DNA of 64,000 nucleotides from JAXGXJ01 sp963816155 (GCA_963816155.1 CAWFJE010000011.1:332620-396619), one strand, 5' to 3'; positions 43,658 to 54,513 are shown, numbered from the stretch's first letter. Notes: generated from the letters alone by a model not told the origin. A program made the numbers and translations.

Positions 43658-45088
43658 TCAAGAGTTCGCCTCCACCAGGCTCAGCCGTACGATCTCAACC
43701 GTCTCGGGCGTTATTCTACCCCTCTCCGCGACGGCGAATCCACACACCCAGACGATCTCCTCCTCCGCGACCACCAAAGGAAGCCGCGGTCGCACAGCAG
43801 CCGGCACCCGAAGATCCACGAGCACGTCCTGCAACTTGCGAGATCCCGGAGCTCCCAGGAGGCGGATACGGTCGCCCGGCAGGGGCCCACGCACCCGAAG
43901 CGGTCCGGCGACGCTCTTCGCGTCGACGTAGGCCTCACGACGCGTGTCGGGGGCGAAGAAGTGTTCCACTCTCGTGGCCTCGACCACGGCCCCCTCCCAC
44001 TCCGCGCGGCCGGGGATGCGCAACTCGACACTCGCGGCGCCCGAGACGCTCAGCGGCCGACCCGCCGCGGCTCCCCGGCCTCCGCCGTACACGCCCGGCT
44101 CGGCGTTGATGCGCGACAACCGCAGGAGATCGTACTCACGCTCGACCCTCCACCCTCCCTCGAGATCGCGGCCGGCCGAGCCCGGCACCGCAAGAAGCCC
44201 CTCGACGGCCAGTACAGCGGCTCGGGAGACAGTCAGCCCCTGCTCCTGCAACCAGGAATGCAGCACCAACCGTCTGAGCGCCGCGGACATCGCGAGCAGC
44301 CGAGGAACCTGCATATGAGCGGCGCTCACATCGAGTCCTGAAGCGTTGATCGCCTCCTGCAGGAAGCGCTCCACCTCAGCCGCCACCTCAGCCGTGCGGG
44401 CCGCCGCCTCCACTGCCCCCGGAAGCGCAAGCTCCCACTCGGGCACCACACGCTGACGAATGCCTGTGCGCGCATAGCCGGGGTAGGAGTTGCCGATATC
44501 GACGGCGAACGCGAGCCCCTTCTCACGACAGAAGCGGGCCGTCTCGTCGCGCCTGGCCCCCAGCAGGGGCCTGACCCAAGGGGGCTCGGCGGGGAGCATC
44601 CCACGCAAAGCAGCCATGCCGCCGTATCTCCCCATCCGATACAGGAGGTTCTCCACCTGGTCGTCAGCCGTGTGACCGAGGGCGATGAGCTCGCATCCCT
44701 GCAGGCAGGCCGTCTCCACCGCCGCCTGCCGGCGCTCCTCGCGTGCACGAGCCTGCACGTTCCCCCCAGCCTTCTCCACCGGACGGTGCGCCACGCTCAG
44801 TCCCACCCCCAGGCGTCGGCAGTGGGCGACCACGAGGGCTTCATCAGCGTCGCTCTCGTCAGCCCGCAGGTGATGGTTCACGTGCAGCACAGACACATGG
44901 CCGGGTCGCAGCCCGCCCAGCAGATCACTGCAGAGGATCTCCAGCAACGCGATCGAGTCCTGCCCGCCCGAGACCATCGCCAGAACGCGGCTCCGTGCCG
45001 AGAAGAGCTCCTCCCGCGACACCAGCGTGCAGGCGCGGGCATGAAGAGACGGGTGTCTACTCGCTCCCTTGTCGACTGTTTCACACAC
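43658..45088 (-). CDS. tilS: tRNA(Ile)-lysidine synthase
   Basis: 476 residues, GTG start behind GGAAGG. It modifies C34 of the AUA-decoding tRNA-Ile so that it carries lysidine. The PP-loop reads MVSGGQDSIALLEIL, and LHVNHHLRADESDADE and ALGHTADDQVENLLYRM are the following N-type ATPase motifs. The C-terminal half (about 220-476) includes the substrate-binding and TilS_C domains. It is the most upstream gene of the long leftward cluster and is divergent from the ferredoxin gene. Confidence 0.94.
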   Translation of the reverse strand: MCETVDKGASRHPSLHARACTLVSREELFSARSRVLAMVSGGQDSIALLEILCSDLLGGLRPGHVSVLHVNHHLRADESDADEALVVAHCRRLGVGLSVAHRPVEKAGGNVQARAREERRQAAVETACLQGCELIALGHTADDQVENLLYRMGRYGGMAALRGMLPAEPPWVRPLLGARRDETARFCREKGLAFAVDIGNSYPGYARTGIRQRVVPEWELALPGAVEAAARTAEVAAEVERFLQEAINASGLDVSAAHMQVPRLLAMSAALRRLVLHSWLQEQGLTVSRAAVLAVEGLLAVPGSAGRDLEGGWRVEREYDLLRLSRINAEPGVYGGGRGAAAGRPLSVSGAASVELRIPGRAEWEGAVVEATRVEHFFAPDTRREAYVDAKSVAGPLRVRGPLPGDRIRLLGAPGSRKLQDVLVDLRVPAAVRPRLPLVVAEEEIVWVCGFAVAERGRITPETVEIVRLSLVEANS

Positions 45089-45276
45089 GCCGCCACCTTC
45101 CCGTCCTACACCGCTTCCCGGGCAGATATTGTACTACCAGCCAGGCCGCCGCCCAGGCCGGCACCAGGGCCTGGGGCAAGGTCCAGGACGGCTGCCGCGA
45201 CCGGGTTGCTCCTGGCTTCCCAGCCTCCCTGCCGTTGCGCCGCGCGCACAGCTTCAAGAAGGCAGCGGGCTTGAAC

Positions 45277-45305
45277 TTGCACTCTGGTCCCGGCTTTGCT
45301 TAAAT
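45277..45305 (+). promoter_or_regulatory. Predicted promoter of the ferredoxin gene
   Basis: TTGCAC (45277-45282), exactly 17 bp, then TTAAAT (45300-45305). Transcription from about 45312 would leave a short leader containing the ribosome-binding site AAAGGAGG at 45324-45331. Confidence 0.55.
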
Positions 45306-45337
45306 CGGCACGCCTGAAAGTCCAAAGGAGGATAACC

Positions 45338-45526
45338 ATGGGTGTTCCCAAAGTCGATCCCGATCTGTGCACCGGGTGCGGCATCTGCGAGGATATTTGC
45401 CCGGATGTGTTCGAGATCGGCGATGACGGCCTGTCTCACGTTATCGATCCGAACGCGTGCGAAGACGCCGGCTGCTGCGAAGAAGCCGCCGATGAGTGTC
45501 CGGAGGGCGCCATCACGCTCGAGTAA
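45338..45526 (+). CDS. Small bacterial-type ferredoxin, one [4Fe-4S] cluster
   Basis: 62 residues from ATG 45338, with an optimal AAAGGAGG just upstream. The cluster ligands are in CTGCGICEDICP and the distal CP of ADECPEGAI. Two extra cysteines (GCCEE) replace a second cluster site, as in single-cluster ferredoxins of Bacillus and Thermotoga type. It is an acidic soluble electron carrier. It has its own promoter and terminator, so it is monocistronic. Redox partners are not indicated by neighbours, though the Mop/dicluster operon at 52-57 kb is a candidate user. Confidence 0.95.
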   Translation: MGVPKVDPDLCTGCGICEDICPDVFEIGDDGLSHVIDPNACEDAGCCEEAADECPEGAITLE

Positions 45527-45573
45527 GAGCTGCCGCGGCGTAGCGCGGAACACCATGTAGACGGAAGCACCTC

Positions 45574-45600
45574 GGAAGGCCGCCGCAAGGCGGCCTTTCC
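45574..45600 (+). terminator. Rho-independent terminator of the ferredoxin gene
   Basis: Arms GGAAGGCCGCC and GGCGGCCTTTCC around loop GCAA, with one bulged base, followed by a short pyrimidine stretch. It sits 48 bp after the ferredoxin stop. Confidence 0.8.
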
Positions 45601-45640
45601 GTCCTTCTCCGGAGACTCGCCACACCCCCCACCACCCGCG

Positions 45641-47242
45641 GTGCGCGGCCCATCCACACCTGCCCCGACGACACCTATCCCCACCGGTCGACCGAGGCTA
45701 CGGCAGGATACACCTCGGGCCCGTCGAACAGATGTCCCCGAGGGAGAAGGGAGTATCGACATCGGCTTTCCAGACCTACTGGCCTTGGGGATGGCACTGT
45801 GTACGGCGGCATTCTTGCTCGCTGCGCTGGTATTTTCCTGCCGCACAATCACCTCGGGCCGGCGGGCACGGGCGCTTTCCCTGGCTCCTCCTGTGTTGGG
45901 AGGTATCTTCCTCCTGGCTCTCACAGTGACTCTGGCTCTGGATGCCGTGCCTGGACCAACCACTTGGATAGCACAGGCCGTCCTGTTGCTGGCCGCAATG
46001 CTCTTGTTCGTGAACGCTTGGGCACTCTACAGGCAGCGCCGGGCCGACCTCACCACCATGGCCGACGGTTCAGGCGTAGACACACTGACAATGGTGGCCA
46101 CCCACCGCGCCTTCCAGGACCGTCTGGCACACGAGTGCGAGCGCTCCTCTCGTTTCGGCGACACCTTTCTCCTTCTTATCGTCGACCTGGATGGCTTTCA
46201 TCCCGTCAACGACCACCACGGTCACCGGACCGGTGATCGCATCCTCTTCGAGTTGGCGGGCAGACTCCGCGCCCAACTCCGCGAGATCGACCTCGTGGCC
46301 CGCTACGGTGGCGACCAGTTCGCCCTGCTTCTGCCTCACACCTTCGAGAAGGGCGGCCTGGAGGTGGCGGAGCGTCTGCGGCAGAACGTGGCTTCCTGGG
46401 TCTTCGCGCCCTCTCCCGGGACCGAGCTCCGCCTGACCATCAGCGTAGGCCTCTGCTCGTATCCGCAGGATGGTGCCGGCCCCTCACAACTCATCGAGGC
46501 AGCCATGACCGCACTGCACTTCGCCAAGAACATGGGTGGCAACCAAGTGCAGGTGTCGCGAGAGGTGCCCGGCGGGACCCCAGACAACGTCACGCCCCTC
46601 CCTCGCGCCGGACGGGGAGCGATCGTCCGCAGCCTGGCTGCCGCCGTCGATATCCGCGACGGCTACACGCACGAGCACTCCCACCACGTATCGGAACTCG
46701 CGGCCGCCATAGCCAGACGGATCGGCCTCCCTGCCCCGGAGATCGAACGTATCGGCGAGGGAGGCTGGCTCCATGATGTGGGCAAGATCGGCGTCCCCGA
46801 CGCCATCCTCAGCAAGAAGGGCAGTCTCTCCCGGGAGGAGTGGGACAAGATCCAGCAGCATCCCCTGTTGGGCAAGCAGATTATCGAGAAGGCTCAACTG
46901 ACCGATCTGGTGCCGCTGGTCCTCCATCACCAGGAGCACTACGACGGCACCGGCTATCCCGATCGCCTACGTGGGGAGGCAATACCTTTGGGGGCCCGTA
47001 TCATCGCCGCCGCCGACGCGTACCACGCCATCCGCTCCGACCGTCCATATCGGCTTGGCCGCTCTCATCAGGAGGCGACCACGGAACTACGCCGTTGCGC
47101 CGGTCGGCAGTTCGATCCGCGCGTGGTGGACGCGCTCGTGTCTATCCTGGATGGTTCCCTGGAAGCCGGCGTCGTGGAGAAGCCCGGTGCCATCGGCTCC
47201 TCCCTGCGCCGGCGCCCGGCCGCCTTCAGCGCCTCCGCCTGA
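45641..47242 (+). CDS. Membrane protein with degenerate GGDEF and intact HD-GYP domains
   Basis: Up to 533 residues. The GTG 45641 start is uncertain, as the first 40 residues look non-conserved. Two or three membrane helices (about 42-130) precede a GGDEF domain with VDLDGFHPVNDHHGH. Its signature reads GGDQF at 223-227, so the catalytic glutamate is glutamine. The inhibitory I-site R214-x-x-D217 is kept. The HD-GYP domain follows with HSHHVSELA, LHDVGKIGVPD and HHQEHYDGTGYPD, all intact. Expected role: cyclic di-GMP hydrolysis, with the GGDEF module acting as a sensor of GTP or c-di-GMP rather than a cyclase. The PilZ protein at 8.7-9.0 kb would be a possible receptor in the same genome. 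Confidence 0.9.
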   Translation: MRGPSTPAPTTPIPTGRPRLRQDTPRARRTDVPEGEGSIDIGFPDLLALGMALCTAAFLLAALVFSCRTITSGRRARALSLAPPVLGGIFLLALTVTLALDAVPGPTTWIAQAVLLLAAMLLFVNAWALYRQRRADLTTMADGSGVDTLTMVATHRAFQDRLAHECERSSRFGDTFLLLIVDLDGFHPVNDHHGHRTGDRILFELAGRLRAQLREIDLVARYGGDQFALLLPHTFEKGGLEVAERLRQNVASWVFAPSPGTELRLTISVGLCSYPQDGAGPSQLIEAAMTALHFAKNMGGNQVQVSREVPGGTPDNVTPLPRAGRGAIVRSLAAAVDIRDGYTHEHSHHVSELAAAIARRIGLPAPEIERIGEGGWLHDVGKIGVPDAILSKKGSLSREEWDKIQQHPLLGKQIIEKAQLTDLVPLVLHHQEHYDGTGYPDRLRGEAIPLGARIIAAADAYHAIRSDRPYRLGRSHQEATTELRRCAGRQFDPRVVDALVSILDGSLEAGVVEKPGAIGSSLRRRPAAFSASA

Positions 47243-47321
47243 GTCGGCGGCGCAACCGCGAGTCGGCCGTCGGGACCTCAGTGACCTATCACGCAGCGAC
47301 TGCACGCCCCGAGAGGAAGGC

Positions 47322-47792
47322 TCAACTGTAGGCCAAGAGCCCGAAGATGTGGTAGAAGAACACCACCGTGAAGATACCCACCATGATGAGCGCAGCCTCG
47401 AGGGCACGCCGGAAACGACGACACTGCCACACGATCAGCGTCACGGCCAGGATCGCTACGAACTTGAACAAGCCGGCGTAGACAGGGCTGGCTGCAAACA
47501 GCGGCCGCATGATGGGATTGGCTTCCCCACCGCCCGCGGCCAGCGCGTTGAGAGTGAGAACAAAGTCGGCCACGTTGAGCACGTTGACCGTCACCAGTAA
47601 CACCCACAGCGTCCCCGGCCGATCGCGTAGCCCCGCCACAACGCAACTCAGACTGCTACCTGCCCAGCTTCCACCCTCCATGGCCCTCCGATCGAAGCCG
47701 GACCGACGCTCGTGCAGAACGAAACTCACCCGCCGCTGGCGGCGATCATTACCTCGACGTTCACTTTCGTCAGAGTGTAGGTGTTTGCCCAT
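47322..47792 (-). CDS. DUF5658-type small membrane protein
   Basis: 156 residues from ATG 47792. A basic cytoplasmic N-terminus with ERRGNDRRQRR and HERRSGFDRR precedes three membrane helices. The first has the conserved-type VNVLNVADFVLTLNALAAG, and GGEANPIMRPLF follows. This RR...FDRR plus three-helix layout matches DUF5658 proteins of unknown function. A consensus TATAAT lies seven bases before the ATG, so the transcript probably begins at the start codon (leaderless), and no Shine-Dalgarno is present. The gene is convergent with the HD-GYP gene. Confidence 0.75.
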   Translation of the reverse strand: MGKHLHSDESERRGNDRRQRRVSFVLHERRSGFDRRAMEGGSWAGSSLSCVVAGLRDRPGTLWVLLVTVNVLNVADFVLTLNALAAGGGEANPIMRPLFAASPVYAGLFKFVAILAVTLIVWQCRRFRRALEAALIMVGIFTVVFFYHIFGLLAYS

Positions 47793-47799
47793 AAGACCA

Positions 47800-47805
47800 A
47801 TTATA
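47800..47805 (-). promoter_or_regulatory. Consensus -10 element giving a probable leaderless mRNA
   Basis: TATAAT on the minus strand, with seven bases between it and ATG 47792. That is the distance expected between a -10 element and the transcription start. No -35 consensus is seen upstream. Confidence 0.5.
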
Positions 47806-47812
47806 GACAATC

Positions 47813-49120
47813 TCAGTCCTCTAGCGGAAGGGGTGACGCCACTTCCAGAGCGACTTCACCGCTTCGCTGCAGACGTCGCCATTCCCGATGCAGTATGGGA
47901 GCCGCGAAGGACAGGCCGGCTATCGATATCAGTCCGCCCAGACTTATCACGTATCCGGACATCCGGGTATAGAGCAGCGGAGCCACCAGGGTACCGATGA
48001 GCGCGCCCACCTGCACGGACGACTGCTCCATCCCCTGCGCGCTGCCCAGCCAGCGAGCCGGCACGACCTGGACGAAGAACGCCTGCTTGGCCGGGTAGGA
48101 CCAAGCGATAGAGAGACCCTCCACCACGCTGACACACAGAAACAGGATGAGGTTGGCAGTCGAGCCATAGATGATGTAGCAAAGGGCCGAGACGAAATAC
48201 CCTGCAAACATGAGCGCCCAACGATTGTGGCGGTCGGCCAGGTATCCCCCGACCCACGCCAGCGTCATGGGCAGAGAGAAGGCTATCCAACTGAGCCCTA
48301 TGTAGCGCATAGAGGCGCCCAGATGGCGCAGCCAGATGCTCCACAACACCTCGAACACCCCCATGGCGAAATGCCCAGTGGCGGCCACGATGAGGAAGGC
48401 CAGCACCGGCTTGGTGATCAGGCGCCTGAAGGGGGGGTTCGGAACCTTGACGGCACGCCTGTGTTTGGCATGCACGGGCTCCTTCACCGTGATCAGCAGA
48501 ACGATCGCGGTGAGCGCCGACAACGCGCTTCCAAACAGGAAGATGGTGTAGAAGGCCCACTTCCCTTCTCCTCCTCCCAACGAGTAGAGAGGCCAGGCCA
48601 GCATAGGCCCGGCCACCAGGCCACCGAACTGCGCCGTGGTCAGCCAACCATAGGCGCGGCTGCGGGTCTGCTCGGTGGAGAGCTCGGCCACCAAAGCCTG
48701 TCCCGCGGGCGTGACGGCCGCCGCCCCGACTCCTTCCAGGAAACGGAAGAGGATGAACCACCCCGGATGGGTGGCGGTGATGAAGAGAAGGGTGGAGACG
48801 GCATACAGTCCCACTCCAGCCACTATGACCGGCTTGCGACCTACGGAGTCGCTCAACCTGCCCAGGGGCGCGGAAAAGAGGAAGGAGCCGACGTAGTAGG
48901 CGGCAGCCACCACTCCGATGAGCCAGACCGGTGCCTCGGCCTGCTCCTGCAGGAACACGGGTAGGTAGGGCAAGATGGCGCCGAAGCCTGACCAGACGAC
49001 GAAACTCGCTGCGCAGACGATGATGAGCTGAAGCCATTCAGTGCGTTCGGGACCGTCACCGCCCGGGCGGGCGGCCGGGGAAGAGACCTCGTCTTGCTCG
49101 CTTGTCTGCATACCGTCCAT
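47813..49120 (-). CDS. Major facilitator superfamily transporter
   Basis: About 435 residues with twelve predicted membrane helices. The loop between helices 2 and 3 reads GRLSDSVGRKPV, the canonical MFS motif, with a degenerate copy GYLADRHNRWAL in the second half. Helices and loops fit the drug/sugar efflux-like MFS_1 group, but no substrate can be assigned. The likely start is ATG 49120 or ATG 49111, and neither has a strong ribosome-binding site. It ends two bases before the alternative TTG of the DUF5658 gene, whose promoter therefore overlaps its 3' end. Confidence 0.9.
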   Translation of the reverse strand: MDGMQTSEQDEVSSPAARPGGDGPERTEWLQLIIVCAASFVVWSGFGAILPYLPVFLQEQAEAPVWLIGVVAAAYYVGSFLFSAPLGRLSDSVGRKPVIVAGVGLYAVSTLLFITATHPGWFILFRFLEGVGAAAVTPAGQALVAELSTEQTRSRAYGWLTTAQFGGLVAGPMLAWPLYSLGGGEGKWAFYTIFLFGSALSALTAIVLLITVKEPVHAKHRRAVKVPNPPFRRLITKPVLAFLIVAATGHFAMGVFEVLWSIWLRHLGASMRYIGLSWIAFSLPMTLAWVGGYLADRHNRWALMFAGYFVSALCYIIYGSTANLILFLCVSVVEGLSIAWSYPAKQAFFVQVVPARWLGSAQGMEQSSVQVGALIGTLVAPLLYTRMSGYVISLGGLISIAGLSFAAPILHREWRRLQRSGEVALEVASPLPLED

Positions 49121-49271
49121 ATTGCAGTGCGACCCCGGAAGCGACGACACCAACCGTGCAAGGAGGCACGGTGCCCAAGCCTACACTAGGCGGGGCCTCG
49201 CCAGCAACCGCACACGTGCTCTCGCGCGGGCCGGCACTCTAGCGGCCGAGGTTCCGCTACTCAGCCGCCTC

Positions 49272-49805
49272 CTAGCTGTCCGGGCCCTGCCTGGTGCTGA
49301 AGTACTCGATCTCAGGGTCGCATGCGTAGCCCATCCGGGCAAAGAAGGTGGCCGAACCCCGGTTCTCCGACTCGACAAGAGCGGCGATCACGTCGATCCC
49401 CTGAGCGCGGAGGGCCCTCTCCACCTCGCGCACCAGGCGGCGCGCTATCCCTCGCCCCCGGGAGTCGGGAGCGACCGCCAGCCTGTTTATCCATCCCTTG
49501 CGGCCATCGTGAGTGCCGAACACCACGCCCACGATCCGCGCCTCGCCGGCGCCGTTCCGGTCTGGCTCAACTGCCTCCGCCGTGGTCTCAGCTACAAGAA
49601 AGGCGCCCAGCCCCCGCCCCAACTCCGCCGCGACAGCCGGCCGGCTGTCGCGGCCCAGGGGTTTGAAAGGCAGCCCCGCCGCTTCCCACAGTGCAAGAAC
49701 AGCGTCGTAGTCATCTGGAGTGACGGTCCGGATCGCCAGGGGGGCCGCGCGGGCCACGGCAATATCGTCGACGCGAAGCAGTTCTTCGGGATGGGGCGGT
49801 TCCAT
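49272..49805 (-). CDS. GNAT-family N-acetyltransferase
   Basis: 177 residues from the third of three successive ATGs (49805), best placed relative to GGGGGAG. The acetyl-CoA-binding motif A reads LAVAPDSRGRGIARRLVREVE, here given in its core form RGRGIARRL. Motif B includes ENRGSATFFARMGY. The N-terminal half (TPDDYDAVLALWEAAGLPF) resembles the amino-group-acceptor binding part of RimI-like or small-molecule acetyltransferases. The substrate is unknown. It starts 42 bp after tRNA-Gln on the same strand. Confidence 0.88.
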   Translation of the reverse strand: MEPPHPEELLRVDDIAVARAAPLAIRTVTPDDYDAVLALWEAAGLPFKPLGRDSRPAVAAELGRGLGAFLVAETTAEAVEPDRNGAGEARIVGVVFGTHDGRKGWINRLAVAPDSRGRGIARRLVREVERALRAQGIDVIAALVESENRGSATFFARMGYACDPEIEYFSTRQGPDS

Positions 49806-49846
49806 CATCATCTCCCCCACGCAACCTGCGCTCACGAGAAGGATGG

Positions 49847-49917
49847 CTGCCCGACGAGGATTCGAACCTCGGCTAACTGATCCAGAGTCAGTCGTGCTAC
49901 CGTTACACCATCGGGCA
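49847..49917 (-). tRNA. tRNA-Gln (anticodon CUG)
   Basis: The minus strand gives a complete cloverleaf. The acceptor TGCCCGA pairs with TCGGGCA, followed by G as discriminator base. The anticodon stem ACTGA/TCAGT holds loop CTCTGGA (anticodon CTG), and the T arm contains GGTTCGAATCC. It lies about 100 bp downstream of glnS on the same strand, so the synthetase and its substrate tRNA are neighbours. Confidence 0.95.
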
Positions 49918-50019
49918 AAGGCGCCAGCAAGTGTACCATCGTGGCCGGGCCCAAGCCCAGCACAGTTTGCGGCGAACGGCACGCCTCACCTCGCCGCTCG
50001 GCCTATCAGATGGCGGTGA

Positions 50020-51918
<1,899 letters not shown>

Positions 51919-52063
51919 ACTCGCTCCTCACTATCTTTCGATCGCACGCGCGCTTCCTCTAGCTACAGATTGAGGGCCATGATACAGCGACCACCCGATC
52001 AACATGCGCTTTTCATGCCCTTCTCGGCCGTCTGTGAGCACAGGGCGGCCTGTCTCCACGGCG

Positions 52064-52261
52064 CTACTTGTCCTCGAGAAGCTGCTCCACCTCCGACATC
52101 TTGCCCTCGGCCAGATCCTTGGAGATGTAGACCTTGCCACACTTGGGGCAGGTGGGCACCTCATGGGCTACAGTATGCCCCAGGTACTCGAAGACGATCC
52201 GCTTCGGCGTCAACGCCCTATCGCATCTGCAGCATTTCCAGACTCTGTCCTCAGCCTCCAT
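52064..52261 (-). CDS. Small two-CxxC redox/zinc-ribbon protein
   Basis: 65 residues from ATG 52261, two bases after the stop of the dicluster flavoprotein gene. Two CxxC pairs (CRCD near the N-terminus after WKC, and CPKCG) form a rubredoxin-like or zinc-ribbon knuckle. The C-terminal GKMSEVEQLLEDK is a conserved ending in small proteins that accompany Mop/dicluster redox operons in anaerobes. Context suggests a role with the flavoprotein and aldehyde oxidoreductase, as an electron-transfer or assembly partner. That role is inferred. Confidence 0.8.
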   Translation of the reverse strand: MEAEDRVWKCCRCDRALTPKRIVFEYLGHTVAHEVPTCPKCGKVYISKDLAEGKMSEVEQLLEDK

Positions 52262-52263
52262 CA

Positions 52264-54513
52264 CTATTGCTCCCCCCGCTCGAAGCGCATGCGATGGTAG
52301 TACGCGCTCAGCACCTCATAGGTCTGCGGAGCGGTCTCACGGTACTGCACCCAATAGGTGATGACCGGTTTGACCATGCTGGCTGTCGAGGTCCCGTCGC
52401 TCTCGTCGCAGAACTTGTCGCCATCGGTCTCCGCCATCCAGATGGCCTCCTTGAGATCGGCGGCGGATATGAGTCTCTCCTCCATGTCGCTCTGTAGTTC
52501 CCCCCCTATGAGCAGAGTCAGAGCATCCCAAGGGTGCTGCTCGGGCCGGAAGTCGACATCCGTGATCTGCTTCATGAGCTCCCTCTTGACGGCAAGACTG
52601 TTGTTCCTCTTCTCCTGGAGAGTGGGTACCCGCATGTCCGGGTCTAGGCCAAAGACCAGATCCAGAATATGTGCGCATCTCTTGTCCCGAGAGGCGAACA
52701 CCTCACGGCAGTTCGCACAGTACACGATATAGGGCTTATCGCTCGCCTCCGCCCGGTGCTGAGTTATCTCCCCATACAGATCTGGGTAGGCCAGGCGGAT
52801 GTGTCCTCCGTGCCCGCAGCAGTGGTTCCGCTCCACGAGCTCCTCGACCGCCACACCCGCTTTCCCGGCCAACTCCCTGATGCCCACCTCCATCCCCTCG
52901 TCTCCCCTGGCCGCGCAAGGATCGAACACAGCCGCTTCCGGGAAGGGGGCCGTGGGGGTGATGTCCTGAGAAGCCGCCAGTAGCTCGTACAGCGACACTC
53001 TGGGTATATCGGGCAAGAGACGGCAGAAGAGACTCTCGCAGGTGGCGCAGGCGAAGACGAGCGTGGGCCCGCCCATGGCGGTCCATTGACGGCGAGTCTC
53101 GTCGGCGTTCGCGCGCAGTCGCTCTTCATCTCCGGCCCAATATGCTGGGGCGCCACAGCAACCGAGGATGATGCCCGCGTCGTGGTTCCTGCTCAAGAAC
53201 TCGTAGGACCTGAGCACGTGCTCCGGCCTGGACGCACCGAGCTGACAGCCCGGATAGAAGGCGTACTCACACGTCTCTGCGCCCTTGGGTGTGGAGGCGA
53301 AGGCACCTTCCGAGGTGGCGAAGTCCATCTCCCGTAGCCAGAAGTCGTGGAGCGCGGCCGGATGGACGCCGGCGCTCATGCGGGCGGCCCGTGACAGCTG
53401 CAGCAGTGCGCCCATATCGACACTCTCCGGACATACGGACTTGCAGTAGCCGCAGACGTTGCAGGAGTAGGCCTCTCTGGTGACGGCGCGTGTGGAGAAG
53501 GGCGGATTGACCCCCATGTCTGTATACACTTCCGTGGCGATCTTGCGAGGATCTTTGCGAAAACGCCGCAGCATCTCGCAGGCGGCGATGCAGTCGGCGC
53601 AGTCGCACTGTAGGCAGCGGCCGGCCTCAGCCCTCGCCTCCTCTTCGGTGTAGCCGTCCGGGCCCGACGGTTCGACTCGCGGCGCGGAGACGGCGCCGTG
53701 GTGCTCCACATAGCGGTCGCGCTTGTCCTCACCGCGCCCACCGTGGGTCGCAGCGATCCTGCCCGTCAGCAGGAAGACCTCGATGGACGTGGACGCCTGG
53801 ATACCCTGGGCGATACCTTCCATGAGCGTCGCCCCACAGAGTGCTCCACCCATGAACACCCTGGGCTGGGCGGTGGTCAGCAACTCAGGGTCCCAGGTCC
53901 CAAGGAGCCCGAAGGACTCCCCTCCCACTCCTGTCGCAACATAGACGGCGTCGAAGTCCGCAAGGTCGTCGAGGCTCATCACCTCGCTCCCGTAGCGGAA
54001 CGCCACCTCCACGGCGGAGAACTGCAGAGCGATGTCAGCATCGAATTCGGCGAAGCGAGGATGCGACCGGAGACTGCCTCCCCATCCATCCTCCCTCTCG
54101 AAGACCGTAACCGGGAACTTCTTCTGGGCGAGGTTGACCGCGGCAGACAGCCCGGCTGTGCCCGCACCCACCACCGCGACGCGCCGACTCTTGGGAGGTA
54201 TGACGTAGGCTTCCGGCCTGCGGTCCTTCGCGTAGCGGAGACAGGCGCCCTCGATATCGCGCAGGGCTATGGCCTCGTCCCCGAGCATGGTGCGCTGGCA
54301 GTGCTCTCTGCACGGCTGCTCGCAAAGCGCGGCCACGATGCCGGGAAACACGGTCGCATCACGCAGGATCTTGTAAGCCGGCCCCCATCGACCTTTGCCC
54401 GCTTTGCCCAGGAAGGAGCGGATGTCCATACGGAAGGGACACGCATACGAACAGGAGGCCGGTTCTCCCCTGAAACACTTGGCGGTGTATGCGGTCGCAT
54501 CCTCGAGCTTCAT
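52264..54513 (-). CDS. Flavoprotein/dicluster oxidoreductase with CCG (HdrD-like) domain
   Basis: 749 residues. The N-terminal cysteine-rich region (CSYACP, CEQPCREHC) is like the small subunit of glutamate synthase. VAVVGAGTAGLSAAVNLA is a shortened FAD/NAD-binding domain. Ferredoxin-type cysteines follow (CLQCDCADCIAAC, CNVCGYCKSVCPESV). The C-terminal cysteine-rich part contains GCCGAPAYW and NHCCGHGGH of the heterodisulfide-reductase CCG family. The layout matches flavin/dicluster proteins encoded next to Mop-type molybdenum enzymes in anaerobes and would pass electrons between the aldehyde oxidoreductase and NAD(P) or ferredoxin pools. A strong hairpin lies between the upstream Mop gene and this start. 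Confidence 0.85.
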   Translation of the reverse strand: MKLEDATAYTAKCFRGEPASCSYACPFRMDIRSFLGKAGKGRWGPAYKILRDATVFPGIVAALCEQPCREHCQRTMLGDEAIALRDIEGACLRYAKDRRPEAYVIPPKSRRVAVVGAGTAGLSAAVNLAQKKFPVTVFEREDGWGGSLRSHPRFAEFDADIALQFSAVEVAFRYGSEVMSLDDLADFDAVYVATGVGGESFGLLGTWDPELLTTAQPRVFMGGALCGATLMEGIAQGIQASTSIEVFLLTGRIAATHGGRGEDKRDRYVEHHGAVSAPRVEPSGPDGYTEEEARAEAGRCLQCDCADCIAACEMLRRFRKDPRKIATEVYTDMGVNPPFSTRAVTREAYSCNVCGYCKSVCPESVDMGALLQLSRAARMSAGVHPAALHDFWLREMDFATSEGAFASTPKGAETCEYAFYPGCQLGASRPEHVLRSYEFLSRNHDAGIILGCCGAPAYWAGDEERLRANADETRRQWTAMGGPTLVFACATCESLFCRLLPDIPRVSLYELLAASQDITPTAPFPEAAVFDPCAARGDEGMEVGIRELAGKAGVAVEELVERNHCCGHGGHIRLAYPDLYGEITQHRAEASDKPYIVYCANCREVFASRDKRCAHILDLVFGLDPDMRVPTLQEKRNNSLAVKRELMKQITDVDFRPEQHPWDALTLLIGGELQSDMEERLISAADLKEAIWMAETDGDKFCDESDGTSTASMVKPVITYWVQYRETAPQTYEVLSAYYHRMRFERGEQ

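Noticed and set aside
45641..47242. Active diguanylate cyclase
   Set aside because: The GGDEF signature is GGDQF, so cyclase activity cannot be assumed. The HD-GYP domain is the likely enzyme.
49806..49982. Longer N-terminus for the GNAT protein
   Set aside because: The upstream part of that frame translates the tRNA-Gln gene and is not protein.
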